DNA of 33,821 nucleotides, from assembly GCA_008931825.1 (NCBI GenBank), contig QXVZ01005000.1, positions 1 to 33,821 on the forward strand, written 5' to 3'. This document shows, in pieces, positions 11,507 through 21,735 of the stretch (positions within the stretch are counted from its first letter, which is position 1; each line of letters starts with the position of its first letter). A model generated the notes under the pieces. The model was given only the letters and a program-made list of their open reading frames with translations, was not told the DNA's origin and did no database searches. The stretch comes from Phallusia fumigata. Taxonomy: Eukaryota; Chordata; Ascidiacea; Phlebobranchia; Ascidiidae. The translations under genes were made by a program, and so were the position numbers.

Positions 11507-13068
11507 CCGACCAATTTCGTTTCCAATGCAGAATTGTAAACAGACATCACCCTCTGACAAGGGCACAGAAACAACGACTGTCGAAAGCAATTGTTTACAG
11601 GCGTTCATTTGTGCAACTGAGGTCTGCTTCAGACAGTTTAAAATCGATGCCACTTGCCAATAGCCCATGCTTCTCGAAGATCATTTATTTCTCGTTGGTA
11701 ACTGACGAAATACACGGGAGACTGGTGTGGTTCATCAAAGTTCGCATGAGCCGCTGTAATTTCATTAATAATGCAAGTTGAAATGCTGAGGGCGGCCCAT
11801 TGATGTGTTGACACAAATGTGCCAGAGAGACGACAACTCAATAAACGAAGAACCATTACGCAGAATGTAATAAGGTGACGTGCATAAAACGCCAGCGTAA
11901 GTGAAGTTCACTATTTTTCAAAAATTGCCGATGCTAACCTTTTACGACTCATCAACAAAAAAACCAATAAAGTTCAAGCTCTCAAGTTACCAAGTGTGCT
12001 TTACATATTATTATACATATCCTTTCAGCCTTAAAAGTAAACTAAAGTTTTGAACCGGTGGCGTACTAAGTCAAAATAAACGCACGTATGTTTGCCCTGC
12101 AAGTGAACTGCACTAAACAAGATTTTTTTGGTTTAAGCAAGGGTTACCACACTCCATCCGAAGGTCATCAATCAGCTTTTCTATATTTCACGCACAACTT
12201 GGTACAAACTGTTGACAGGAGCTTTAATAACTAAATCTACTTTCGTGCAATACTACCTTGTACTTATCTAGAGGAACAGCCTGNCCGACCAATTTCGTTT
12301 CCAATGCAGAATTGTAAACAGACATCACCCTCTGACAAGGGCACAGAAACAACGACTGTCGAAAGCAATTGTTTACAGGCGTTCATTTGTGCAACTGAGG
12401 TCTGCTTCAGACAGTTTAAAATCGATGCCACTTGCCAATAGCCCATGCTTCTCGAAGATCATTTATTTCTCGTTGGTAACTGACGAAATACACGGGAGAC
12501 TGGTGTGGTTCATCAAAGTTCGCATGAGCCGCTGTAATTTCATTAATAATGCAAGTTGAAATGCTGAGGGCGGCCCATTGATGTGTTGACACAAATGTGC
12601 CAGAGAGACGACAACTCAATAAACGAAGAACCATTACGCAGAATGTAATAAGGTGACGTGCATAAAACGCCAGCGTAAGTGAAGTTCACTATTTTTCAAA
12701 AATTGCCGATGCTAACCTTTTACGACTCATCAACAAAAAAACCCAATAAAGTTTAAGCTCTCAAGTTACCAAGTTTGCTTTACATATTATTATACATATC
12801 CTTTCAGCTTTAAAAGCAAACTAAAGTTTGAACCGGTGGCGTACTAAGTCAAAATAAACGCACGTATGTTTGCCCTGTAAGTGAACTGCACTAAACAAGA
12901 TTTTTTGGTTTAGGCAAGGGTTACCACACTCCATCCGAAGGTCATCAATTAGCTTTTCTATATTTCACGCACAACTTGTTACAAACTGTTGACAGGAGCT
13001 TTAAAAACTAAATCTACTACAGTTCTTTCGTGCAATACATCTTTATATTTATCTCAAGGAACAGCCTG
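11507..13068 (+). repeat. Tandem pair of near-identical copies flanking n at 12284 (probable unmerged alleles)
   Basis: 11507..12283 (777 bp) recurs as 12285..13068 (784 bp), both starting CCGACCAATTTCGTTTCCAA and ending GGAACAGCCTG. The first roughly 450 bp look identical; the rest has scattered SNPs and short indels. The match ends exactly at the n, so an assembly origin is most likely. Reading frames seen twice here (about 11402-11856 and 12264-12634, minus strand) are the same sequence counted twice. Confidence 0.8.
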
Positions 13069-15000
13069 ACGCACAATCAGTCCCATAAGTTGTTGCTACC
13101 ACTCAAACCAACATATTTTAACCACTGTACTACTACATGTTAAAAAACGGTAAAAAAAGTCCGGTAAACCAATAATTAGACGCCATCGATTGCCATTCTC
13201 CATGCACTGTGCGCAAACTTTCAACACGAGATATACGTGAACTGCGACTGACAAGCAAGCAAATAACCCGACTCACCAAACGAACAGCTGGCATCTATAG
13301 GCTAGCACTGGAAACGACATTCATCACGCAGACAAGGCATTAGACACAGAACCATAGTTCCTGATATGACTACTTGCCTATACTGGCTGTGCTGTTAACT
13401 AAGCTATGGAATGTTTTGCTAACATACGCATGACTGCAAACGCTCGCCTTGCGCTATGTGGCCCCAAGGACAAACGCCAAACTTCCAGCACTCTGCTCTG
13501 CAAGACAGTCGTCTGTAGCTAAAGGTGCAAATGTACAACGGACGTCGAAGAAAAACGCAGCGGCAAAGCGCAACGCAGTGGTACAACGCTTTTAAAAATT
13601 CATAAGCAATCTAATTGACGTTGCGGAGGGAAACTTTACCCTGAGGCAATGTTACCCCATTAAGGGTGTTAATTATAACGTGTGTGCAACTGAGCGCTAT
13701 TTTGTGGTAGAGCGCATATTGACTGCATAAATTTGTTACAGTTCGTGGGCGAAACCGTATGCTTTTATAGTGGTCATTGTTTTTGTCAGAGGGGACGCTA
13801 TCGCGATGAGTCAGTCGCGCGCAAACAGACAGACTATAAAAAGAAATACGAGGCTACGTGTGTTCCAATTAGTGAAATAGCGTCGAACAAATTTTCCAGC
13901 AATTTCTGTGACACCAATCGGGCCACTGGGCAAGTTCGATGTAAATAATAGATAAGACGAATTGATTGGGGATTGATTATTACGACACAGGCAGAAGCGT
14001 CAGTCGGATCCTGATTACTGATCACCCTCCAACAATGAAAAAATTTGCAACCAACCTTGGCTTGGGCACTGCACCACGTGATTATCAGTTGCTGATTTAG
14101 TTTTTGGTGCATAACAGTTTCTGCCAACTGTCGAAGATCTGCCAATCTAGGCCCCTAAAATAGGGTTGGACCAGTGCGCAACTATAAAACCTGACATACT
14201 TTCCCGCCTGGCATAATAACTGTTTTGCACAATAAAGTGTAACAAACGGCACTGAGATATGCCCAACAATTGCCCAAATTTCAGGAATACCCACCTTTAA
14301 ACACATCTTAATTATTACAAACAGATATACAAGTAAAATCTAAATACAACTGAGAGCAACAAAACTTTTTACAATAGGAATTTATTGTGGTGACTCAGAA
14401 CAAGAATCAGTCAAGCTTTTGTCACGCAACAATCACAACGGACAAAAGGTTTCGAGCGTAACAATATACTGTGTTCACATGCTTTGGACTTAAAATTTAT
14501 TTCGCATGAACGAAAAACAAATAAAATTCTGTAAAGTTTTATTGGCAAAAAACAGTTAAAAATAAAAGCAGTATTTTTGAAAAATTGTCAAATTGTCAAA
14601 AAAACAGAAAATGGTGCAGGGGATCTTTAGGGAAATCCCCAAATCTACGATTGAGAACCATGGTGATTGGACAATTTTAGAGGCGTGACGTAGCATGGCA
14701 ATGCAAAAATGTTACGATTCGTCACAAAATCTACGATAAAACTTCAGTTTGTACTGTAATACAAATGCCTGGATAAAGCCTGTTTGGCAAAAGGAAAACT
14801 GGAAAACCTGGCAGTGTAGTTCAATAGCTCAAATTTAGATCATAAGAAAAGTGGTGTCATTTTAACGATGAATTTTGACTGTTGGCTAAGTCAACGTGTA
14901 AAAATTTGAAATCATCGGACTTTACGGAAAAAAATACCATAACGAATTTTTATTTTAAGGATTCACAATCTGTTATTGGCGTGCAAAAGTATTCGCAACA

Positions 15001-16641
15001 ATGAGCCCAGTAACTGGTGAACCTCTTCACTTTAAAACTCCATATAGAGAGAGTCCATCCCTAAGCAAACTCACTGGACTTGATGTTTGGTTAAAATTTG
15101 AAAATGGTCAGCCATCTGGTTCATTTAAAATCAGAGGCATTGGACACATGTGTCAAGAATGTGTCAAAAAAGGCTGCAAGCGCTTGGTGTGCTCATCAGG
15201 TGGCAATGCAGGTATGGCTGCAGCCTATGCAGCCCGCCAGTTATCAACACCTATTACTATATTTGTGCCAACAACAACATCCAACTTAACTGTAGAAAGT
15301 CTAAAGCAAGAAGGGGCTGAGGTTCAGGTGATAGGTTCTGTGTGGGATGAGGCCAATGAAGCTGCTTTAGAGTTTGTAAAGCAAGAGGGATTTGTTTATG
15401 TTCCACCTTTTGACAACCCTTTGTTATGGGAGGGCCATTCCAGCATCATCAAAGAACTTGGCAGCAAGCCTGACATGGTTGTTTGTTCTGTTGGTGGTGG
15501 TGGCCTTCTTTGTGGTGTTGTCAAAGGTTTGCAAGCATGTGGTTGGAATGATGTCCCTGTTTTGGCCGTTGAGACTATTGGTGCACACAGTTTTAATGAG
15601 GCTAGCAAAGCTGGTCATTTGGTAACATTGCCTGGGATTACTAGGTATGTAACTTTTTTATCAAAAAGATAATAAAACCTAATCTTAAACTTGTGTTTCC
15701 ATTAATGTTTTTAAAGTTAGTTTATTTACAATAGCATTGATTGGAAAATTATTCAATGAACATTGGCTGAAATAAAAAAGAGATTTAATTTGAGCATTAA
15801 TGACATTGGCTTTAATATTTTCTGCATCACAAAATCCTTCTTTGATGTAACTATAAATTTTTTTTGTAGTATTGCAAAATGTCTTGGAGCAAAAACTGTA
15901 TGTCAAGGTACACTTGATGCTGCAAAAGAGCATTCCATCATTTCCTGCACGGTCACTGACAAAGATACACTCAAAAGCATCTTAACGTTTTTAGGTTTGT
16001 TTGATGACACTGATTAGTTTCTAAAATAGGCCAAGCAGAACCGGTCAGCTTGATGTTGCAAGCAAGAACTTTTTTGTGCATTACCTTGCTGTTCTCATTT
16101 TTTCTCTTGTACAAAGCAGTGTCTGGTATTTTCAAGGAAGTAATTTTATTGCATTGTAATTAAATCTCATATTTTTCACTACATTGTAACTGAATTGCAA
16201 AATATCACCAGCAATTTTATCATAGTTTAGGTTTGGGGTTAGAAATCAAAGTTTCCAGTTATGGTCGAGGTTAGAAACCTAACAATTGGTGCATTGAATA
16301 TATATGAGAAGTAATTACCATGCAATAAAATTAACATTAAAAATAAAAATTGCCGTGTTGAAATTACAGTCATTTGTATAATACAGACAAGCATATTGCT
16401 TAATGGTCATTTTACATGCACATGTTCCAAGAAAACCTGCTTTTTTACAGATGATGAGAAAGTTTTGGTGGAGCCTGCATGTGCTGCGTCATTTGCGGTG
16501 CTCTACAATGGCCAAGTCAACCAGCTGATAAAAGAAAGAGCAGACCTTCAAAAAGTAAAAAAGGTTGCAGTTATTGTGTGTGGTGGCACCCAAATAACTA
16601 TGGAACAGTTGAATCAATGGAGAAAGGAGTTTGATGTTTAA
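15001..16641 (+). CDS. SDS: L-serine dehydratase / L-threonine deaminase, PLP-dependent (SDS/SDSL-like)
   Basis: The cytosolic enzyme deaminates serine to pyruvate and threonine to 2-oxobutanoate. Three exons, 15001..15644, 15870..15994 and 16451..16641, join in phase (2, then 1) to encode 319 residues; human SDS has 328. The start is supported by MSPVTGEPLHFKTPYRES, which matches the human N-terminus (SGEPLHVKTPIRDS). Lys43 in PSGSFKIRG is the PLP Schiff-base lysine, SSGGNAGMAAAYAARQL follows, and SVGGGGLLCG binds the cofactor phosphate. Exons 2-3 give IAKCLGAKTV, LDDEKVLVEPACAA and VAVIVCGG, the standard C-terminal half. A possible acceptor (TATTTTAAG) at 14959 could define a 5' UTR exon or trans-splice site. 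Only a variant AATAAG (about 16701) was noted downstream. Whether this is the SDS or the SDSL orthologue cannot be settled here. Confidence 0.93.
16141..16333. mobile_element. MITE in intron 2 of the serine dehydratase gene
   Basis: The left end TAATTTTATTGCATTGTAAT (from 16141) and the reverse complement of the right end, TAATTTTATTGCATGGTAAT (from 16333), match over about 32 bp with three mismatches, extending through TCTCATAT. The element is about 193 bp with no coding capacity. A TA flanks each end, consistent with a TA target site (Tc1/mariner-like), although a longer duplication could be masked by AT richness. Confidence 0.65.
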
Positions 16642-18055
16642 CAAAGAGAAACTATATGTGATTATGTTGCACTATTTATTTATTCCTTTGTTAATCCTCT
16701 AATAAGGTTTCATGCCATACCGAAAAAACGTTTTGCAACAAATTATTTTGGTAAATGTTGTTATTCATTTGAATCTCAATCCGTTTTCTTGTATAACTAG
16801 ACACACCTTTGCACCATAACAGGGATATACCTCGACCGTCTTGTAATGGCAATATTTTACCATTGGTGAACGTAACCGCAATAAATTTACATACTTAACA
16901 CCGCGGTGACAAATAAGACAGAAACTCAATGAGTCAAATAAGAGAAACACATACATCTTGAAGTAAGTCCTACTTGCAGTTTTCGGCAGACCCATGCGCG
17001 AGGTTGAACCGTGGCAGGAAACTCCGGCAACGCATGGAAAGTTGTAAAAGTTCAATAATATGCAGTATTTGAAAAACAGTAGGTAAGAGCCGACCCGCAA
17101 TATTCGATGGCATCCGATTTGCGTGGCTTGAACATCCTTTAGTTTTGAAATCGCTGATAGGGCTGCTGGTAAAAAACAGGAATTTTATTGTTAATCTTGG
17201 TTGGCATTAAACCGGCATTGAATCAAATGTAAAAAACAATTTTAAGTATTTTCTGGAATTCTCCTCGGACAGGTGCCATGTGGGGCAAAAAGCTACATAT
17301 CGTTTTGTTTCAAACAATTTAATTGGCATAACTGTTTGATATTTTTGTCAAACCCCAAAATATAAATAACTTTTGTGTAGCACGCCACCTTGTGTGTGCA
17401 CGTTGCTAAGCATCAAACGCTAAAAGTCTTATTGCGTCACAATAAGTTTGGTGAATAATGAGGGTAAGGTTGGAGAAATGTTCATCGAGTGTTTCTTTAT
17501 GTGTTTACTATTTGGTGGGTTAAACCTTCCGACAAATTACTCAGTGTTAAGGAATAGGCTATAGGTGCTGCACATTTTATAACATGGGTAGCTAAAGGAA
17601 CTTGTTTGTGAGAGTAGATTTTAGCAATATTTCTGGTTGAAGGAATTTAAATAACAGGCCAAGGCGTAATGAAAAATACCCGATATACTTATCTCATTAC
17701 TGAGTAACTCGTTACTGTGTTATATTTCTTTTTGGGATAAAAATGTGTAAACTTTTAGGGATGTTTGTGCCATGGAGTTAAATTAGAGTCCCAATCACAA
17801 AACTATACTGCGATAAAAAAATAATCATCAACTGTTTTTGTTATGAAAAGAAAGAGTAAAAATATATATTTATCCCAATAAAGTACGTTATGTGTACTCT
17901 TAGGTTCGTAAAGGGTCATAAAGCTGTATTTGTTATTGAAAGCTTTTTTTGTCTGCAAAATACAGAAAATCTGTAATAGAACTGTTGTATGTTGCATTTA
18001 ATTAAAATATTAATAAGTATTAAAACTTCTATTTAAGTCAGATTTTGATCACAGC
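16642..18055. other. Intergenic region between serine dehydratase and the LIAT1-like gene
   Basis: About 1.4 kb, AT-rich. A minus-strand frame of 111 codons at 16765-17100 has no domain motif or splice support. The region presumably contains the 3' UTR of the upstream gene and the promoter of the downstream one. I see no further feature. Confidence 0.5.
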
Positions 18056-19210
18056 ATGGAGGTTTCAAGTGTTGTTGGTAGAAAAGCAATTAGTTCTAGT
18101 GCTGTGGATAAATTAAAGAAAAAACGAAGGAAAAAACGAAAAATGAAAGAAGGTAAACGGTCATCAGCATCCAGCACATCAGCAACTGGAAGTCCAGATT
18201 CAGCCGGTAAATAATTTAAATTTTTTGACATTGAAAACTGTGTAAAATTTAAAGTAGAACAGCTGCTAATGTTTTTGTATGTTAACCAGTTTCAAAATTA
18301 TGTAAGTTTTTTCAGTGCTCTAAAGGGTCTTTAGTCAGTGGCTCACAATACACGGCGAACATCCCACAAAGGGGAAATCATGTTCCATTGTTACTTTTGC
18401 ACCAAACCACTCACCTTATCCTTTTTTCTTCAGAAGGGGGGGCATGGTAAATAAAAGATTGAGAACCACTTCTGTTTTTTGTCAGGCACTAGAAATCTTC
18501 TGAGAATATCTACAAGTTTTTGTAGTGTTTGTTTGCAGTGGTTTTTGGTACAAATTGGCTTTCACTTTTTACAACTACTAAGACTCACAGAATTTTGAAA
18601 AGTACCAACTGACAAAGTTTTTTTAGTCAAATTGTGTTTGTTTTAAGAACGTCCACACAAGTCAAGATCATCCTTTTCATGTCCGCCCAACTTCAACACT
18701 TCCAAACCTAAAAAGGTGGATGAAGATATGGATGAAGTTTGTCAAAACTTTAACGACAGCCTTCGTTGGTTGCCTTACATCGTCACTTACTCAAATACCT
18801 TACCTCCAAAGTCATCCAATTCACGACTTTGCAGCCCAATCGCGTCCAAGATTGTTGGCACCTCCACTGCTATCAATGAGACACTGGAGGAAGAAGAGGA
18901 AAGAATTGCAATTTACAAAATGAACCGTAGGAAGCGCTACTTGGCAGCACAGCAGGCTTTAGTGAGCCTATACCCAGATGCCAATATATATGCTGGGCCA
19001 TCAACAAATCTAAGTATAGAAGACAGGTATAGTGAGCAGGAATCCTTGCTCAGTGAAGAACGGCGAGACCATCGATCCAACTCCATGTTTTCATCAGGTT
19101 TGTTGACTGATCCCCCTTCCACTGAAAACAGTCACCATAAGTTCGAACTTGCCATGAAGTCAGTCACCAAGGATGCTGGTCACTCTATTTCACAACCTGT
19201 GGTCTCTTAA
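18056..19210 (+). CDS. LIAT1-like protein (ligand of ATE1; Lys-rich disordered protein)
   Basis: Vertebrate LIAT1 binds the arginyltransferase ATE1; a role here is inferred. Two exons, 18056..18206 and 18648..19210, join in phase 1 (G|AA) to encode 237 residues, close to what I recall for mouse LIAT1 (about 228). The first exon encodes a dense basic run, KLKKKRRKKRKMKEGKR (residues 19-35), like the poly-Lys segment of LIAT1. The second carries NDSLRW and then EEEERIAIYKMNRRKRYLAA, resembling the LIAT1 core pattern (SLRW, then ERI-YK-NRRKRY). The rest is Ser-rich and disordered; no membrane segment or signal peptide. The start is the first ATG after an acceptor-like GATCACAG and precedes the basic run directly. 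The name rests on remembered motif order, not an alignment. Confidence 0.62.
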
Positions 19211-19238
19211 AATTTTGCACAATTGGTTTGATGTTTCA

Positions 19239-19244
19239 AATAAA
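19239..19244 (+). terminator. Poly(A) signal of the LIAT1-like gene
   Basis: AATAAA 28 nt after the TAA stop at 19208-19210, in TTTCAAATAAAATG, implying a very short 3' UTR. Confidence 0.7.
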
Positions 19245-20686
19245 ATGTATTACATAACCCCTCTGTTTTTGAAGCTGTGTAACTTAATAACTCAAAACCA
19301 AATTTGCAGTTTTGGGGTAGCGCAAACCCAAAACTAACCTTAGTATTTTTCATCATTGCTGCATTTTGTTTGACATTCAAAATACATACCTGGCTGTCTT
19401 AAGCACCCAACTAAAAGTTTAAAATAGGAATTTTTCAAATTATGTTAATAGTAGTCTGAGAATCTGCATGTTTGTTTGTGGCATGTGTAAGGTTTTTTGT
19501 TGTGGTCAACGTGATGATCCAATCCACAGTTTTTCACATCAACTGAAGTAACTTGATATACAATTGTTTTGTCACCTTCAACAGCTCCTTTGCTTCATTA
19601 GCGCTTGGTACACTGACCATGTTGTGAGAAAAATCAGACCACTGTTACTAAGGTTTTGGAAGTGTGTCCCATATCTGGCTATTGTTCATAAAACATGTTT
19701 TTGAAAATCACACAGTCAAATGCACTAAACACCAAATTAACCTTATTTACGTGCATTTGATTGTGTAAAAACTTTTTTTATACAAGTGATGAGTGAAATG
19801 CTTCAATTTTCGTAATTTACAGCCTGCCCTTAAGAAAAAAGTCCTGCCTTGGCATCCAGTATTATACTGTACCGTAAATTGAAATCATGTTTTTATTGAA
19901 ACATTTATTTTCTATTCTCTTTGCTTGTACATAGCGTGTGCTTAAAAATTTCCTCTGCCATAGCAAAAGCACAATATATTTGTGGAGAACATTAAATTTG
20001 TTACTTTGTGGTAACTTTACTTCATGAAACAAAGTTGAGATCTATGTGATACATATTTATCTCAACAGAAGCAACAGTTTTATGATTTAATGACAACCAC
20101 TGTCATCTGTCACTGTTGTTTGTTACAAATTCATATGCTGGCAGTATCTCTTTTAATCATGCTTTGCATTTGGAATTGTTTAAAACCGAGATTAAGGATC
20201 CAAACATCTGGCACTTAAACAATATAAAAATCAAAAATACATATCAGTGTATCAATGTTACTGCAGGACAGCAATGTGTCAAACAAGTAGACTCAATGGA
20301 AACATTAACCTGTCAAACATTGCTCTGTCTAGAGAATAAAATAAAACATTTTTTTCATATGGGTAGCATTTCTAACATTTGGTCTTTACAATTGTATATA
20401 TATTAGAACCGGTCTATAGTGTTGTGGACTGCCAAAAAACCTCTTGATTGATCAGGACTTTTACAACAAGATCTTTTTAGGAGTTCAAATATTTGCCAAG
20501 ACATTTTTGGTTAATATTTTACCACATCCGTTCAAAACATGTTGTTAAAAACTTGCCAGAAGCCAAATACACACCCACAGAAGTTAAAGCTATTTAGCCA
20601 CAAAGTAGATAGTAGCAGTGGAAGAGTTATTTTTGTTAAATTTTACTCCTAGGTTGTAGAAGCCACAAGACTCTATTTTGGATGCA
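19245..20686. other. Convergent intergenic region
   Basis: About 1.4 kb between the 3' ends of the LIAT1-like gene (+) and SOD1 (-). It is AT-rich and I see no exon, RNA gene or repeat with recognisable ends. The 96-codon plus-strand frame at 20116-20406 has no supporting motif. Confidence 0.5.
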
Positions 20687-20692
20687 TTTATT
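20687..20692 (-). terminator. Poly(A) signal of SOD1
   Basis: TTTATT on the plus strand (AATAAA on the minus strand), 160 nt beyond the SOD1 stop codon. It is the nearest canonical hexamer I found. Confidence 0.55.
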
Positions 20693-20852
20693 GAAGCTTT
20701 GCAAATATCTTTCTTACATCTTATTACATGAAAGAATTGCAACACATTTTATGGAATTGTTACTTTAAATACAACATTGTGCCATGGAACAGCTGTACAC
20801 GATTAGTTCAGCAAATCGAGATGTCTGTACAATTGTATGTTATCTTTGCATG

Positions 20853-21311
20853 TTATTTTTTTGCAATTCCAATTACTCCACAAGCCAATCTACCACCAGC
20901 ATGACCAGTGGTCAGACTATCTGGAAAACCACCAAGACCAAGGTCGTCCTCATCAGCATGTACCACTACTGCCCTTCCTATCACAGAATTGGGCCCAGAA
21001 AGTGAAACCAGCTTATCTGTTATGTCAATGTTTGCATCACCATCTGTACCAGCTACAACATTTCCAAGATCACCAAAATGGCGCGAAGGGGCAGTAGGTG
21101 AACCATGATCCTTGCCTTCTGGGTTAAAATGGCCGCCAGTGCTTGTGCACCCATTGCTGTGGTCTCCATATTCGTGAATGTGGAAACCATGCATTCCAGG
21201 TTTCAGATTCTTCAGTATGCCTTTAATATGGCATGCGCCGTCCAGCTGTGTGAAAGTGACATAACCATGGCCTTCTGCACCATTAAGCACACAAATTGCC
21301 TCAAGACCCAT
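20853..21311 (-). CDS. SOD1: Cu/Zn superoxide dismutase, cytosolic type
   Basis: The enzyme converts superoxide to oxygen and hydrogen peroxide. A single uninterrupted frame of 152 residues, against 154 in human SOD1. Copper ligands His44, His46, His61 and His118 and zinc ligands His61, His69, His78 and Asp81 are all present. So are the disulfide pair Cys55/Cys144 and the active-site Arg141 (GGRLACGVIG). The signature GFHIHEYGD is intact. There is no signal peptide, so it is the intracellular form. The start fits the family N-terminus (M-x-x-x-A-x-CVL-G). Vertebrate SOD1 genes have introns, whereas this coding sequence has none. Nothing is degraded, so a pseudogene is unlikely. Downstream neighbour of the amidohydrolase on the same strand, 404 bp apart. 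Confidence 0.96.
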   Translation of the reverse strand: MGLEAICVLNGAEGHGYVTFTQLDGACHIKGILKNLKPGMHGFHIHEYGDHSNGCTSTGGHFNPEGKDHGSPTAPSRHFGDLGNVVAGTDGDANIDITDKLVSLSGPNSVIGRAVVVHADEDDLGLGGFPDSLTTGHAGGRLACGVIGIAKK

Positions 21312-21660
21312 TTTACCTGCTGGTTAATGTGATTTTACCCTAAATTAACACCTAGTTCCTAAAAAGCACACACATTGATTGCATTAATGATGCACAAGTG
21401 CTTATGGGAATTACACAAACTTGCTACAAAACACTAAAAGTAGACATGAATATTGCAACCAAACAATTAAAACAAGCAATTATTGCATAGGAACATGAAA
21501 AAATGCTACATATACATGAATGGAGGTTTGTTTTTCACTGTGTAAGTCAAGTACGTGCAATTAAAAATGAGGTCAAGTACAAGCGGTTTAAATCTACAGT
21601 TTAATGATAAGAAACATATGCTAGTTCATTAGTACCATAATTTTTGCTGTGTTGCACAAT

Positions 21661-21735
21661 CAGACATAGTCCTCAACCTAATTCTGTAAAGCACATTNCA
21701 GACATAGTCCTCAACCTAATTCTGTAAAGCACATT
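21661..21735 (+). repeat. Exact 37-bp duplication around n at 21698 (contig overlap)
   Basis: 21661..21697 and 21699..21735 are identical (CAGACATAGTCCTCAACCTA and onward) and separated by one n. The second copy covers the last codons and stop of the amidohydrolase, so the frame itself is not damaged. Confidence 0.92.

Larger units (their letters stand above)
6167..14959. other. About 8.8 kb without a recognisable gene
   Basis: No exon chain on either strand could be tied to a protein family. The stretch is dominated by two duplicated blocks at assembly joins (6548..9967 and 11507..13068), a smaller one nested in the first, one hAT-like MITE and AT-rich sequence. If the SLC24 gene is intact, its 5' exons should lie here or be missing from the assembly. 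Reading frames of 60-103 codons occur on both strands but lack motifs and flanking splice signals. Confidence 0.5.

Noticed and set aside
13733..14306. Several frames of 69-103 codons around 13.7-14.3 kb considered as missing SLC24 exons
   Set aside because: None encodes the alpha-repeat or membrane motifs of NCKX proteins, and no matching acceptor-donor pairs were found.
15396..15625. Alternative-frame readings of 63-77 codons on both strands in the dehydratase exon
   Set aside because: Shadows of the clearly homologous dehydratase frame.
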